Assembly: GCA_025453855.1 (NCBI GenBank)
Contig: JALOPO010000106.1
Coordinates: 1-11,748, forward strand
Direction: 5' to 3'
Length of the DNA stretch: 11,748 nucleotides
Origin: Gemmatimonadaceae bacterium
Lineage (GTDB): Bacteria; Gemmatimonadota; Gemmatimonadetes; Gemmatimonadales; Gemmatimonadaceae
Below, in pieces: positions 1 to 6,870 of this stretch. The notes under the pieces are model-generated. The model did no database searches. It had not been told where the DNA came from and saw only the letters and a list, made by a program, of their open reading frames with translations. Position 1 is the first letter of the stretch, and the number at the start of each line of letters is the position of its first letter. A program made the position numbers and the translations under genes.

Positions 1-713
1 AGCCCCATGCCGAGCAGCGGGAGCGCCGCCGCCGCCGCCACCAGCACCATGAACGGCGCCGACGCCACGATCGTCCCGACGCCGAGCACGATCGCCGACG
101 TCGTCACGCCGCCACCCGCCAGGGCGAGCCCACCCGCGATGCGCCCCTGTCGCGCGCCGCGCACGTCGCAGTCGAAGCGCACCGCGCTCCGGCCGTCACC
201 GAGCGCCGTGACGGTGACGCCCACCTCGCTCGCGTTCGCGACCGCATGCGCGGCCGCGTTCCCCTTGAGTGCCTTCGACAGCCGCGCGCGGCCGTTGGCC
301 CGGTGCTCCCACGTGCGACGCCCCTCGTAGCGACGCTTCTCGCGCAGGTCGTAGTCCTCGCGCAGCCAGCGCTCGAGCGTCGCCAGCACGACCGCGGGGG
401 CGAGCGGGATCACACGCGACGCGCTCACCAGCGCCGGCCCCGCCACGCGCGCCGCGAGGCCGCTCTCGGGCGCCAGCGTGACGCGCGTCCGCTCCTCGGC
501 CAGCGCCTGCCGGAGCGCGGTCGGCGCGATCCCCACCTCGCGCCCGATCTCGAGCAGCTGCGCCTCGCTGATCGCATCGGTCGCGTCGCCGGCCGTGGCC
601 TGCACCTGCAGCTCGGCGGCGCGCGCGAGCACCCGCTCCACCGCCGCGCGGTCGAGCGGGGCGCCGGCGGGCGCGGGCGGGCGCGGAGCGGGCGTCGGCG
701 CGTCGTCGGGCAC
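1..713 (-). CDS. Hypothetical membrane-associated protein, 3' end outside window
   Basis: An open minus-strand frame of 237 codons begins at GTG 713 and has no stop before the left edge. GTG is chosen because it lies 2 nt after the preceding stop (716) with an AAGGA Shine-Dalgarno-like tract in the end of that gene, which suggests translational coupling. Residues 1-18 are Pro/Ala-rich. Residues about 19-64 form a helical module (ending near 'EVGIAPTALRQALAEE') of a kind I associate with Gemmatimonadota proteins. A charged stretch ('YDLREKRRYEGRRTWEHR', about 124-141) precedes a beta-rich part, then two hydrophobic Gly/Ala segments (about 197-237) that look like membrane helices. I do not recognise a named family. 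The opposite strand is also open here, but its arginine-rich translation is not convincing. The gene is the last visible member of the thiolase transcription unit. Confidence 0.75.
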   Translation of the reverse strand, partial: MPDDAPTPAPRPPAPAGAPLDRAAVERVLARAAELQVQATAGDATDAISEAQLLEIGREVGIAPTALRQALAEERTRVTLAPESGLAARVAGPALVSASRVIPLAPAVVLATLERWLREDYDLREKRRYEGRRTWEHRANGRARLSKALKGNAAAHAVANASEVGVTVTALGDGRSAVRFDCDVRGARQGRIAGGLALAGGGVTTSAIVLGVGTIVASAPFMVLVAAAAALPLLGMG

Positions 714-715
714 GG

Positions 716-1822
716 TCAGATTCCTTCGAAGTACGAGTTCAGCAACGAGGTCATCGACTCTACGATGTCGGCCGGCAATGGTGTCGCCGCCACCAGCGCC
801 GCCCCGGCGCCGCTCGCCGGCACCGGCTTGCGCATCAGCCGCAGGTAGAAGCGGGCATACCCCTCCGCCTCACCGGGCAACGCCTTCTGCAGCAGCAGGT
901 AGCCGGCCCGCACTGCCGCCGGCGACTGCAATCGCGCTCCCAGTCCCGCCGTCGCCTGCCGTGGCGTGATGTTCTCGGTCACCGCCCGCGCCGCGAGCGT
1001 CCCCGCCGCTTCGTGCGCGATCGCATACAGCGCCTCCTCGGCCCGCGCCGGCGAATCGGGATAGCCGACCACCACCGTCGGCCCCTTCTGCGGATCCAGC
1101 ACGATGGTCCGCCCCTCGCCCTCCACCACCGGTGACAGCAGGATCTCGCCGTAGCGCTGCTGCGTGCCGCGCAGGAAGGGGCGCAGCGCGGGGAACCATC
1201 GCGTGCGCCACAGCGAATCGATGCGCGCGAGCGTCGGCGTGCGCGCCCGCTGCGCGTCGAGCCATGCACCGCGGAAGAAGCGCGCCGACTCGTCGACCAG
1301 CGCGCCCGTGAAGCGCGTCCCCCACGCCAGCGCCTCGGGCGTCGGGAAGTAGGTGGCACCAAGCGCCACCATCGCAGCCCCCTCGCGCGACGAGGCGCGC
1401 TGGGGCACGCCCCTGGCCTGCTCGGTGAGCGTGAGCACCTGGCGCGCCTCCTCGAGCGTCCCGAAGTGGAGCGCGTAGAACTGCCCCTGCTCGAGCGCGG
1501 GCGTCTTCACGAGCCCCGCCTGCAGCACGCTGCGCGCGGAATCGAGCGCCGTGAAGGTGCCACGCTGGTTGCGAAGCACGATCAGCGAATCGCGATACCC
1601 GGTGCGGAAGAGCGGCACCGTCGCCGTGTCCTCGCCGAGCAGCGCGTAGCCGTGCAGCCAGAGGTCGACGTGCTCGCGTGTCTTGATCGGCCACGGCCCG
1701 GTGGGCGAGACCACCGAGTCGCGGCGCTGCGCGGCGAGCGGCGCGACCGCCGCGCCGATCGCGAGCGCGCCGCCCGCCAGCGTCGCCGCCATGCGCGCGA
1801 TGCGGGTGCGCATCCGGCTCAC
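716..1822 (-). CDS. Exported protein of unknown function, possible degenerate metallopeptidase
   Basis: This is a 368-residue protein with a clear signal peptide: a basic N-terminus ('MRTRIARM'), a hydrophobic Ala/Gly core, then 'PLAAQ' around residue 32 as the cleavage site. It should be periplasmic or secreted. The mature part is mostly helical. A central helix reads 'EEALYAIAHEAAG' (His270-Glu271); it resembles the HExxH helix of zincin proteases, but the last His is Gly. A later 'PGEAEGYARFYL' could hold the third-ligand Glu of gluzincins. I infer a degenerate or divergent metallopeptidase-like fold and do not assign an activity. The GTG start at 1822 overlaps the thiolase stop by 4 nt (GTGA), so the two are probably co-translated; an ATG at 1813 is an equally plausible start. 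The gene ends 2 nt before the next one. Confidence 0.85.
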   Translation of the reverse strand: MSRMRTRIARMAATLAGGALAIGAAVAPLAAQRRDSVVSPTGPWPIKTREHVDLWLHGYALLGEDTATVPLFRTGYRDSLIVLRNQRGTFTALDSARSVLQAGLVKTPALEQGQFYALHFGTLEEARQVLTLTEQARGVPQRASSREGAAMVALGATYFPTPEALAWGTRFTGALVDESARFFRGAWLDAQRARTPTLARIDSLWRTRWFPALRPFLRGTQQRYGEILLSPVVEGEGRTIVLDPQKGPTVVVGYPDSPARAEEALYAIAHEAAGTLAARAVTENITPRQATAGLGARLQSPAAVRAGYLLLQKALPGEAEGYARFYLRLMRKPVPASGAGAALVAATPLPADIVESMTSLLNSYFEGI

Positions 1823-3027
1823 CCGAGGCGCTCCAGCACCACCGCGATCCCCTGTCCGCCGCCGATGCAGGCGGCGCCGAGCGCGAACCGCCGGTCCATC
1901 GTCCGCAGCGCGTGCACGAGGTGCGCGGTGATGCGCGCCCCGCTCGCGCCGAGCGGATGGCCGATCGCGATCGCGCCACCGTGCACGTTGAACTTGTCGC
2001 GCGGGATGCCGAGCTCGCGCTCAACCGCCAGCGCCTGCGTGGCGAACGCCTCGTTCACGTCGATGAGGTCCATCTGGTCGAGTGTCATCCGCGCCTTCGC
2101 GAGCGCGGCGCGCGCCGCCGGCACCGGCCCGATCCCCATGATGCGCGGCTCGACGCCCGCCACGCCCCAGCTCACGAGGCGCGCCAGCGGTTGCAGCCCG
2201 CGCTCGCGTGCCCACGCCGCCGTGGTGAGGATCATCGCCCCGGCGCCGTCGTTGATCCCGCTCGCGTTGCCGGCGGTCACCACGCCGTCGGCCTTGAAGA
2301 CCGGCTTCAGCTTCGCGAGCGTCTCGCGCGTCGAGTCGGGGCGCATGTGCTCGTCGCGCGCGAAGAGCTCCTCCTGCTTCGTCTTGCGGTTGCGCACCGG
2401 CACCGGGACGATCTCGTGGTGCATGATGCCGCTCTCCCACGCCGCCTTCGCCAGCTGCTGCGAGCGGAGCGCGAAGTCGTCGGCGGCCTCGCGTCCGATG
2501 CCGTACTGCGCCTCGAGGTTCTCGGCCGTGATCCCCATCGGCGTGCGACAGTACGAGTCGGTCAGCCCCTCGAAGAGGAGATCCTCGAGCGCCGGCGCCT
2601 GGCCGTAGCCCACGCCCCAGCGCAGCCCGCGCGCCGCGTGCGGCACGCCGCTCATGCTCTCGCCGCCGCCCACCAGCGCCACCTGCGCGTCGCCGACGAG
2701 GAGCTCGTGCGCGCCGTTGATCATCGCCTGGAAGCCCGAGCCGCAGAGACGGTTCACCGTCAGCGCGGGGACCTCGATGCGGCAGCCGCTCTTGAGCGCG
2801 ACGTGCCGTGCCATGTAGACGGTGTCGGTCGTGCTCTGGATCACGTTGCCGATGATCGCCGTGTCCACGTCGGTCGCGGCGATCCCCGCGCGCTCGATGG
2901 CCGCGGTCGCCGCGTGCACCGTCAGGTCCACGGCCGAGATGTCGCGGAGCGTGCCGCCGAAGGTGCCGAACGGCGTGCGGACGGCCGAAAGCAGGACGAG
3001 GTCGGTCGCGGAACCCTGGGTACCCAT
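1819..3027 (-). CDS. Acetyl-CoA acetyltransferase / acetyl-CoA C-acyltransferase (thiolase)
   Basis: This 402-residue protein has the normal length for thiolase II. The N-terminus 'LLSAVRTPFGTFGGTLRD' is the family start. The nucleophile lies in 'NRLCGSGFQ' (Cys95), followed by 'GGGESMSGVP', 'DVNEAFATQAL' (Asn325), 'GGAIAIGHPLGASGAR' (His357) and the second catalytic Cys387 in 'CIGGGQGIA', so the active site looks complete. It condenses two acetyl-CoA to acetoacetyl-CoA or cleaves 3-ketoacyl-CoA in the cytoplasm; sequence alone does not separate biosynthetic (PHA or ketone) from beta-oxidation use. The ATG at 3027 is chosen because it sits just before the family start. The same frame stays open to about 3348, but that extension is Arg/Pro/Ala-rich and lacks family similarity. 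No strong Shine-Dalgarno is visible. It heads the minus-strand unit. Confidence 0.96.
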   Translation of the reverse strand: MGTQGSATDLVLLSAVRTPFGTFGGTLRDISAVDLTVHAATAAIERAGIAATDVDTAIIGNVIQSTTDTVYMARHVALKSGCRIEVPALTVNRLCGSGFQAMINGAHELLVGDAQVALVGGGESMSGVPHAARGLRWGVGYGQAPALEDLLFEGLTDSYCRTPMGITAENLEAQYGIGREAADDFALRSQQLAKAAWESGIMHHEIVPVPVRNRKTKQEELFARDEHMRPDSTRETLAKLKPVFKADGVVTAGNASGINDGAGAMILTTAAWARERGLQPLARLVSWGVAGVEPRIMGIGPVPAARAALAKARMTLDQMDLIDVNEAFATQALAVERELGIPRDKFNVHGGAIAIGHPLGASGARITAHLVHALRTMDRRFALGAACIGGGQGIAVVLERLG

Positions 3028-3368
3028 ATGTCGGTCGGGAGGAGCGGTCGGGGAGGCGGGCGCGCCAACCGGCGCGCGCCGCGTGCAAGGTCGTGGGGCG
3101 TGGCGATGCGCGGGAGTCGCCGCGTGTCGGGCGCCTCGATCACACGGACCCGGTACCCCGCCGCGGTCGTGCCCGGTCCGCAGCGGCGGCGGGTGCGGCG
3201 CCGTCCCGACTGGCGCCGCGGTCGCCGCCCGCCGATCGTGCGTCGCCCGCCGCGCGACGGCGGTCGTCGCGCGGCGAGCGTGAGTGCGCAGGCGACCCCG
3301 ACCGCCGGGCACGCGAGTTGCCCCGTGCGGGCTCGACCGGACGTTCACGTCGCCCGACCCTCCCCGTC
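3028..3368. promoter_or_regulatory. Divergent intergenic region between thiolase and pseudo-maltokinase
   Basis: These 341 nt lie between two divergently transcribed genes and should hold both promoters. All frames through it give Arg/Pro/Ala-rich low-complexity translations, so I see no gene. I could not find a convincing -35/-10 pair; the stretch is extremely GC-rich. Its one clear structure is the 12-bp hairpin at 3248-3276, listed separately. The promoter role is inferred from position only. Confidence 0.5.
3248..3276. repeat. Perfect 12-bp inverted repeat, 5-nt loop
   Basis: The arms CGCCGCGCGACG (3248-3259) and CGTCGCGCGGCG (3265-3276) are exact reverse complements around the loop GCGGT. 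The stem is nearly all G-C and no T-run follows on either strand, so it does not look like a standard intrinsic terminator. It lies about 95 nt upstream of the plus-strand gene at 3369 and about 220 nt upstream of the thiolase start. It could be an operator, a cruciform, or a leader hairpin of the plus-strand transcript. Confidence 0.6.
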
Positions 3369-4769
3369 ATGCTCACCTCCCGGACAGCGCCGCTGCTGGC
3401 CGAGTCGCTCGCGAACGCCCCCGCTACCGACTGGCTGCGGTGGGTGGGCGACGATCGTGGTGCCGCGAGTCGCCCCATGGTCGAGGCGATCGCCGTGCTC
3501 CCGGTCCCCGATCACGAGGTCGCGTTCGTCCTCGTGAGCACCGAGGCGCCCGACGGCGGCCGTCGCTTCCGGCAGCTCCTCGTTGCGCTCGACGACGACC
3601 CGGCGCTCCCGGACGGGTCGGTGATCGTCGCGCCCCGCGACGGCGCCGCGACCGCCGTGCGCGCCCTCGCGCTCGCGCCGGTGCGACGCTGGCTGCACGA
3701 CGCCCTCCTCGCCGGCATCACCATCCGCGCCGGTGCCTGGGAGTGGCAGGGGACACCCGAGGCCCGCGGCGGCGCGGGGGTCACCGCGGGCGGTGCCGAG
3801 TCCCGGTGGGTGCATGCGCACGACGTCGAGCTCGCGCGGTCGGCGCACACCACGCTCGTCGTCCCCGTCCGCGCCGACGCCGAACTCGGCGTCGAGCTCG
3901 AGCTGCTGCGCCGCCTCGCCTCGCACGACGGTCCGCGCCTCGTGCCGCTCCCGCAGGCCAGCGCGCGCTGGGTCGGCCCCGACGGCACGCGGCTCCCGTC
4001 CGTGGTGCTGCACGACCTCCCCGACGCGGCCACCGCCCTCGCCGCACGTCTCGGCGATCGCATCCGTGGTGCGCTCGATGGCGACACCGAGGCGTTCGAG
4101 GGCGGCCTCACCGATGCCCGCGCGCTCGGCGTGCTCGCCCGCGAGCTCCACGCCGCGCTCGGGCGCCCCGTGGCCGAGGGCGCGGGCGCGGTGGCCATGC
4201 CCGCGAGCCGACGCGACGTCGAGGCATGGACGCTGGAGGCCGGCGACGCACTGGATGCGCTCGATCGCGTGGCGCAGGGGGCGGCCCACCCCGCGCAGCC
4301 GGTGATCGCCACGCTGCGCGCCCATCTCCCGGCCATCGCGGCCGCCGCGGGACGCGATCCGGGGCTCGTGCATCGCATCCACGGCGCCTTCTCGGTCGAC
4401 ACCGTCTGCGTCCTCCCCGATGGCACGCTGCGCGTCGTCGCCTTCGTTGCGCCACCCACCGCCGGGCGCCCGTCGCCCTGGCACGACGTGGCCTCGCTCG
4501 TCGCCTCGCTCACCACGCTCGCCGGCAACGTCGCCGCGCAGCTGGGTGGCGACACCGCGCACCGTGACGCGGCCTGGCGCTGGGAGCGCGAGGCGCGACG
4601 GGCCGCGCTCGACGGCTACGGCACCGGTGGCGGGGCCGCGCACGCACTGGTCGCGCTCTTCGAGATCCCGCTCGTGGCGCGCGCCATGGCGCGTCGCCTG
4701 CGCGAATCGCCCGGGACGGCGTTCATCGCGGTGCACGCGCTGGAACGGCTCGCCAAGGTCGCGATCTGA
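3369..4769 (+). CDS. Maltokinase-fold protein lacking catalytic motifs (probable pseudokinase)
   Basis: This 466-residue protein has a layout matching bacterial maltokinases. Residues about 5-125 resemble the N-terminal cap ('ATDWLRWVGDDRG', then 'RRFRQLLVALDDD'). A kinase N-lobe-like part follows ('SAHTTLVV', 159-165), then an 'LARELHAALG' helix (256-265). The C-lobe region has 'VHRIHGAFSVDTVCVLPDG' (334-352) followed by 'VVAFVAPP' and 'SPWHDVASLVASL'. Maltokinases normally read HGD-x-HLGQ and DFEGEP at these points to make maltose-1-phosphate from maltose and ATP. Here they are HGA-F-SVDT and AFVAPP, and the expected nucleotide-binding Lys region reads 'VVPVRADAELG'. The frame is intact, so this looks like a maintained but inactive fold; a binding or regulatory role is inference. 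No glgE or treS is adjacent. The ATG at 3369 starts just before the cap; upstream sequence in frame is low-complexity and the RBS is weak. Confidence 0.85.
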   Translation: MLTSRTAPLLAESLANAPATDWLRWVGDDRGAASRPMVEAIAVLPVPDHEVAFVLVSTEAPDGGRRFRQLLVALDDDPALPDGSVIVAPRDGAATAVRALALAPVRRWLHDALLAGITIRAGAWEWQGTPEARGGAGVTAGGAESRWVHAHDVELARSAHTTLVVPVRADAELGVELELLRRLASHDGPRLVPLPQASARWVGPDGTRLPSVVLHDLPDAATALAARLGDRIRGALDGDTEAFEGGLTDARALGVLARELHAALGRPVAEGAGAVAMPASRRDVEAWTLEAGDALDALDRVAQGAAHPAQPVIATLRAHLPAIAAAAGRDPGLVHRIHGAFSVDTVCVLPDGTLRVVAFVAPPTAGRPSPWHDVASLVASLTTLAGNVAAQLGGDTAHRDAAWRWEREARRAALDGYGTGGGAAHALVALFEIPLVARAMARRLRESPGTAFIAVHALERLAKVAI

Positions 4770-4792
4770 CGGGGCGGTGATCCCCGGCGTCG

Positions 4793-4813
4793 CGTGCGCG
4801 CGAGCCGCGCACG
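4793..4813. terminator. Candidate hairpin between convergent gene ends
   Basis: An 8-bp perfect stem (CGTGCGCG and CGCGCACG) with a 5-nt loop sits in the 60-nt gap between the convergent plus gene (ends 4769) and the broken HAD gene (ends 4830). The placement suits a shared bidirectional terminator, but no T-tract follows on either strand, so termination is only inferred. Confidence 0.35.
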
Positions 4814-4829
4814 TCGCCATCCCGCGCGG

Positions 4830-5365
4830 TCAGTCGCGCAGCAGCCCCGCCGCCAGTACGCCCGCGCGCAGCCCGGTCGCGCCATCCACGCGCATCGCGC
4901 GCCAGCCGAGCGCGATCGCCGCCGCCACGTTGGCCGGCGTGTCGTCGAAGAACCACCGGGCTTGAGCGCACCCAGCTCGTGCGACGAGTAGACGGCGTCG
5001 AACCAGCCGATCACCGGCGCCAGCGACGTCCAGTGCACCGCGTTCGAGTTGCTGAAGGCCACCACGCGATGGTGCGCGCGCAGCGAACGCACCACCGACT
5101 CGGCGCCCTCGTACGGCCCGGTGATCCAGCGTGCGAAGTCGTGCAGGAAATCGGCCGGCGACTGCGTGAGCTCCCACTCCGCCACGAGCCGCGCCGCGAA
5201 CGTCGCCGGGTCGAGCGCCCCGCGCTCGAAGTCGCACACCGTGGGCGAGGTGATCCACCGATCCCGCACCGCCGCCACGTCGGGGGCGCGCGACACCGAC
5301 TGCAGCATCGCGAAGCCCGCGTTGCGCACCACCACGCCGCCCAGGTCGAGGACGACCAGCGTCAT
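4830..5365 (-). pseudogene. HAD-superfamily (YihX-like) phosphatase broken by internal deletion and frameshift
   Basis: The first frame starts at ATG 5365 and shows HAD motif I as 'VVLDLGGVVV' (Asp7), a cap region 'FERGALDPATFAARL', motif II 'VVAFSNSNAVHW' and motif III 'SSHELGALKP' (Lys135). This matches YihX-type phosphatases, which dephosphorylate glucose-1-phosphate. Right after the Lys-Pro the frame turns to arginine-rich nonsense. The shifted frame continues with motif IV 'WFFDDTPANVAAAIALGWRA' and ends '..AAGLLRD' at 4830. In YihX about 20 residues separate the KP from FFDD; here only one or two do. So roughly 55-58 nt (3n+1) appear to be missing near 4953-4960. Both halves remain family-like, so the lesion is recent or is an assembly error. 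Read literally, the first frame runs on to 4616, overlapping the convergent gene. Confidence 0.85.
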
Positions 5366-5458
5366 CGCGCGTGGCCCGTCAGGCCGAGCGGCGCATGCGC
5401 CAGCAGCGCGCGATGCTCGCCTCGCACGACGCCATGCCGCACGTCGCGTCGCGCGCGA

Positions 5459-5680
5459 TTAGCGCGCGACCGCCGTCGGTACGCCCACCTCGCGCCCGCA
5501 CGTCACGCAGTAGCGCCAGTCGGGCTCCACCTCGCTCGAGCAGGCCGGGCAGTGGCGCACCGTCACGTTCTGGCCGCAGTGCGGGCAGAAGGTCACCGCC
5601 CGTCCCTCCGGCAGCACCTTGGCGCAGAACGGGCACGGGCCGCCGTGCTCCACGGCGTGCGTCGGATTCGGTCGGATCAT
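5459..5680 (-). CDS. Double zinc-ribbon protein
   Basis: This 73-residue protein has four CxxC knuckles: CPFC (16-19), CPHC (32-35), CPAC (44-47) and CVTC (58-61). They form two tandem zinc ribbons of the DZANK/zinc-ribbon type. Such small ribbons usually mediate protein or nucleic-acid contacts; no catalytic domain is present. The ATG at 5680 is chosen because it makes a 4-nt ATGA overlap with the restored stop of the upstream long gene, implying translational coupling and joint function. A GTG at 5752 would add 24 low-complexity residues and is rejected. The coding region is intact although both neighbours carry frame lesions. A 93-nt gap separates it from the HAD gene downstream. Confidence 0.85.
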   Translation of the reverse strand: MIRPNPTHAVEHGGPCPFCAKVLPEGRAVTFCPHCGQNVTVRHCPACSSEVEPDWRYCVTCGREVGVPTAVAR

Positions 5681-6767
5681 GCACGGCTCCCGAGGTGCTG
5701 CACCACGCGGCGCAGCTCGAGGAGCTGCAGGCGCGCGGGGCGGTCGGGCCACGTGTCGCGCCAGCAGACGAGGAGGTCGATCGCCGACGGACGCCCAGGT
5801 CGCGTGCGAGGAGCCCGAAGAGGAGCATCACGCCGCCGATGTCGACCGGCGCGTGCCGCATCCCGCGAAAGTCGATCGGCTCGCCCGCGCCCGGTGCCTC
5901 GCTCGCGGCGGCGGGTGCGGCCGCGGCGATGGCAGGGGGGGCGATCGGTGCCGGCGCCGCGGCCGACGGCGCAACGGCGGGCGACGGCGCCGACACCGTG
6001 GACGTGGCAACGGGCGCAGGGCGCGCCGCCACGGCGGTGCCGTCGGGCGGTGTGGCCACGCCGTCACGCTGGATCGTGCGCAACCGTTCGATCGCGCTCC
6101 GCAGGTCGTCGGCCGAGGGACGCGCGACCGGCTCGGTGCGCGGTGCGGCGACGCCCGCGTGCGCGACGGTGCGCGACGCCGCGCCCGTCGCCGGCACCGC
6201 GAGAAGCCCCGTCGGCGACGGGATCACCACGCCCGACGGGATGGCGCCGCTGGTCGGCGGCGTCGCCACCGCGCTCGCCTGCGCGCCCGCCATCGCGCTC
6301 GTGCCGTGCATCGTGAACTCGAGGCGTGGACGCAGCGTGTCGGTGCTCGTGGCGTGCGTGATCGTCGCCGGGGTGCGCTCGCTCACCACGCGAGCTCCGT
6401 CGGGGGTCGGCGACTGCGCCACCGCGAGCGCCTCGTCCACCGACGACACGCGCGCCTCGGCCGACGCGATGCGGCGCACGAGGCTCGTGTCGGGATCGGG
6501 CGAGCGCAGTTCGCGCTGCACGAGGGCGATCGTGGCGCCATCGCAGGTGAGGCGTGCGCCCTCGCCGCCGAGCAGGAGGAGCACGGCATGCTCGTAGTCC
6601 TGCAGCGTCTCGGTGCCGAGTTCGTTGCGATATGTGCGATACGGCACGAGGGCGGCCGTCAGCTCGGCGACCGTGAACGGACGTGCCACGTCGCCGGTCC
6701 CGTCGGCGCGGAGCGCCCGGACGAGCCGGTGGTAGAGACGGTCGAGCAGTGCGTCGGGTGGGCGCAT
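5677..6767 (-). pseudogene. Long protein with C-terminal nuclease-like domain, frameshifted
   Basis: The first frame (ATG 6767) encodes an N-terminal helical domain (about 1-110; 'VPYRTYRNELG', 'DYEHAVLLLLGGEGARL') that I cannot name. An Ala/Pro/Thr-rich linker (about 115-295) follows, then 'EPIDFRGMRHAPVDIGGV' and 'LLFGLLARDLGVR' to residue 327. From about 5783-5795 this frame becomes nonsense. The next frame gives 'PSAIDLLVCWRDTWPDRP' and 'LQLLELRRVVQHLG', ending at TGA 5677, which overlaps the zinc-ribbon start as ATGA. The two blocks match the ends of a domain I recall as 'IDFRGLRHAP..LFG' ... 'CDLIVCWEHDWPECPLEVIELR', thought to be restriction-endonuclease-like, in which some 50-60 residues lie between them. 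So a 3n+1 lesion is present: minimally one nucleotide, more likely 150-180 nt. The nuclease link is from memory and unverified. Left unshifted, the frame runs to 5379. Confidence 0.7.
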
Positions 6768-6870
6768 CGCGGGGTGGGTGGAGCTGCGGTCCGGCGGGAC
6801 GGCGCGCGATCAGCCGTCGCGGGGCCCCCGAGGGTGGGTCGCGAACCCCTGCGCAGACAGGACGTCCAAG

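Noticed and set aside
3017..3026. 10-bp palindrome TGGGTACCCA overlapping the thiolase start codon
   Set aside because: It falls within the first codons and is short; chance is adequate and no regulator is implied.
3028..3348. In-frame N-terminal extension of the thiolase
   Set aside because: The frame is open, but the 107 extra residues are low complexity and thiolases start at 'LLSAVRTP', just after ATG 3027.
1912..3537. Plus-strand open frame of about 540 codons opposite the thiolase
   Set aside because: Its translation is Arg/His/Ala-rich low complexity and lies antisense to an unmistakable thiolase; it is a GC-codon shadow.
3345..4820. Minus-strand open frame of about 490 codons opposite the maltokinase-like gene
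   Set aside because: Arg/Gly/Glu/His-rich translation without domain signatures; the plus strand shows ordered maltokinase features.
5390..5401. 12-bp palindrome GGCGCATGCGCC in the gap upstream of the HAD gene
   Set aside because: A continuous palindrome without loop in 93 nt of GC-rich spacer; it could be an operator but nothing supports it beyond symmetry.
5379..5458. Short open frame of about 18 codons just upstream of the HAD gene
   Set aside because: It is only the tail of the out-of-frame continuation of the long frameshifted gene; no RBS or conservation signal.
6768..6870. Possible terminator or promoter in the 103-nt gap after RNase HI
   Set aside because: Only a 6-bp stem with a 9-nt loop (GACGGC/GCCGTC) and an 8-bp GGACGTCC palindrome were found, with no T-run or -10 box.
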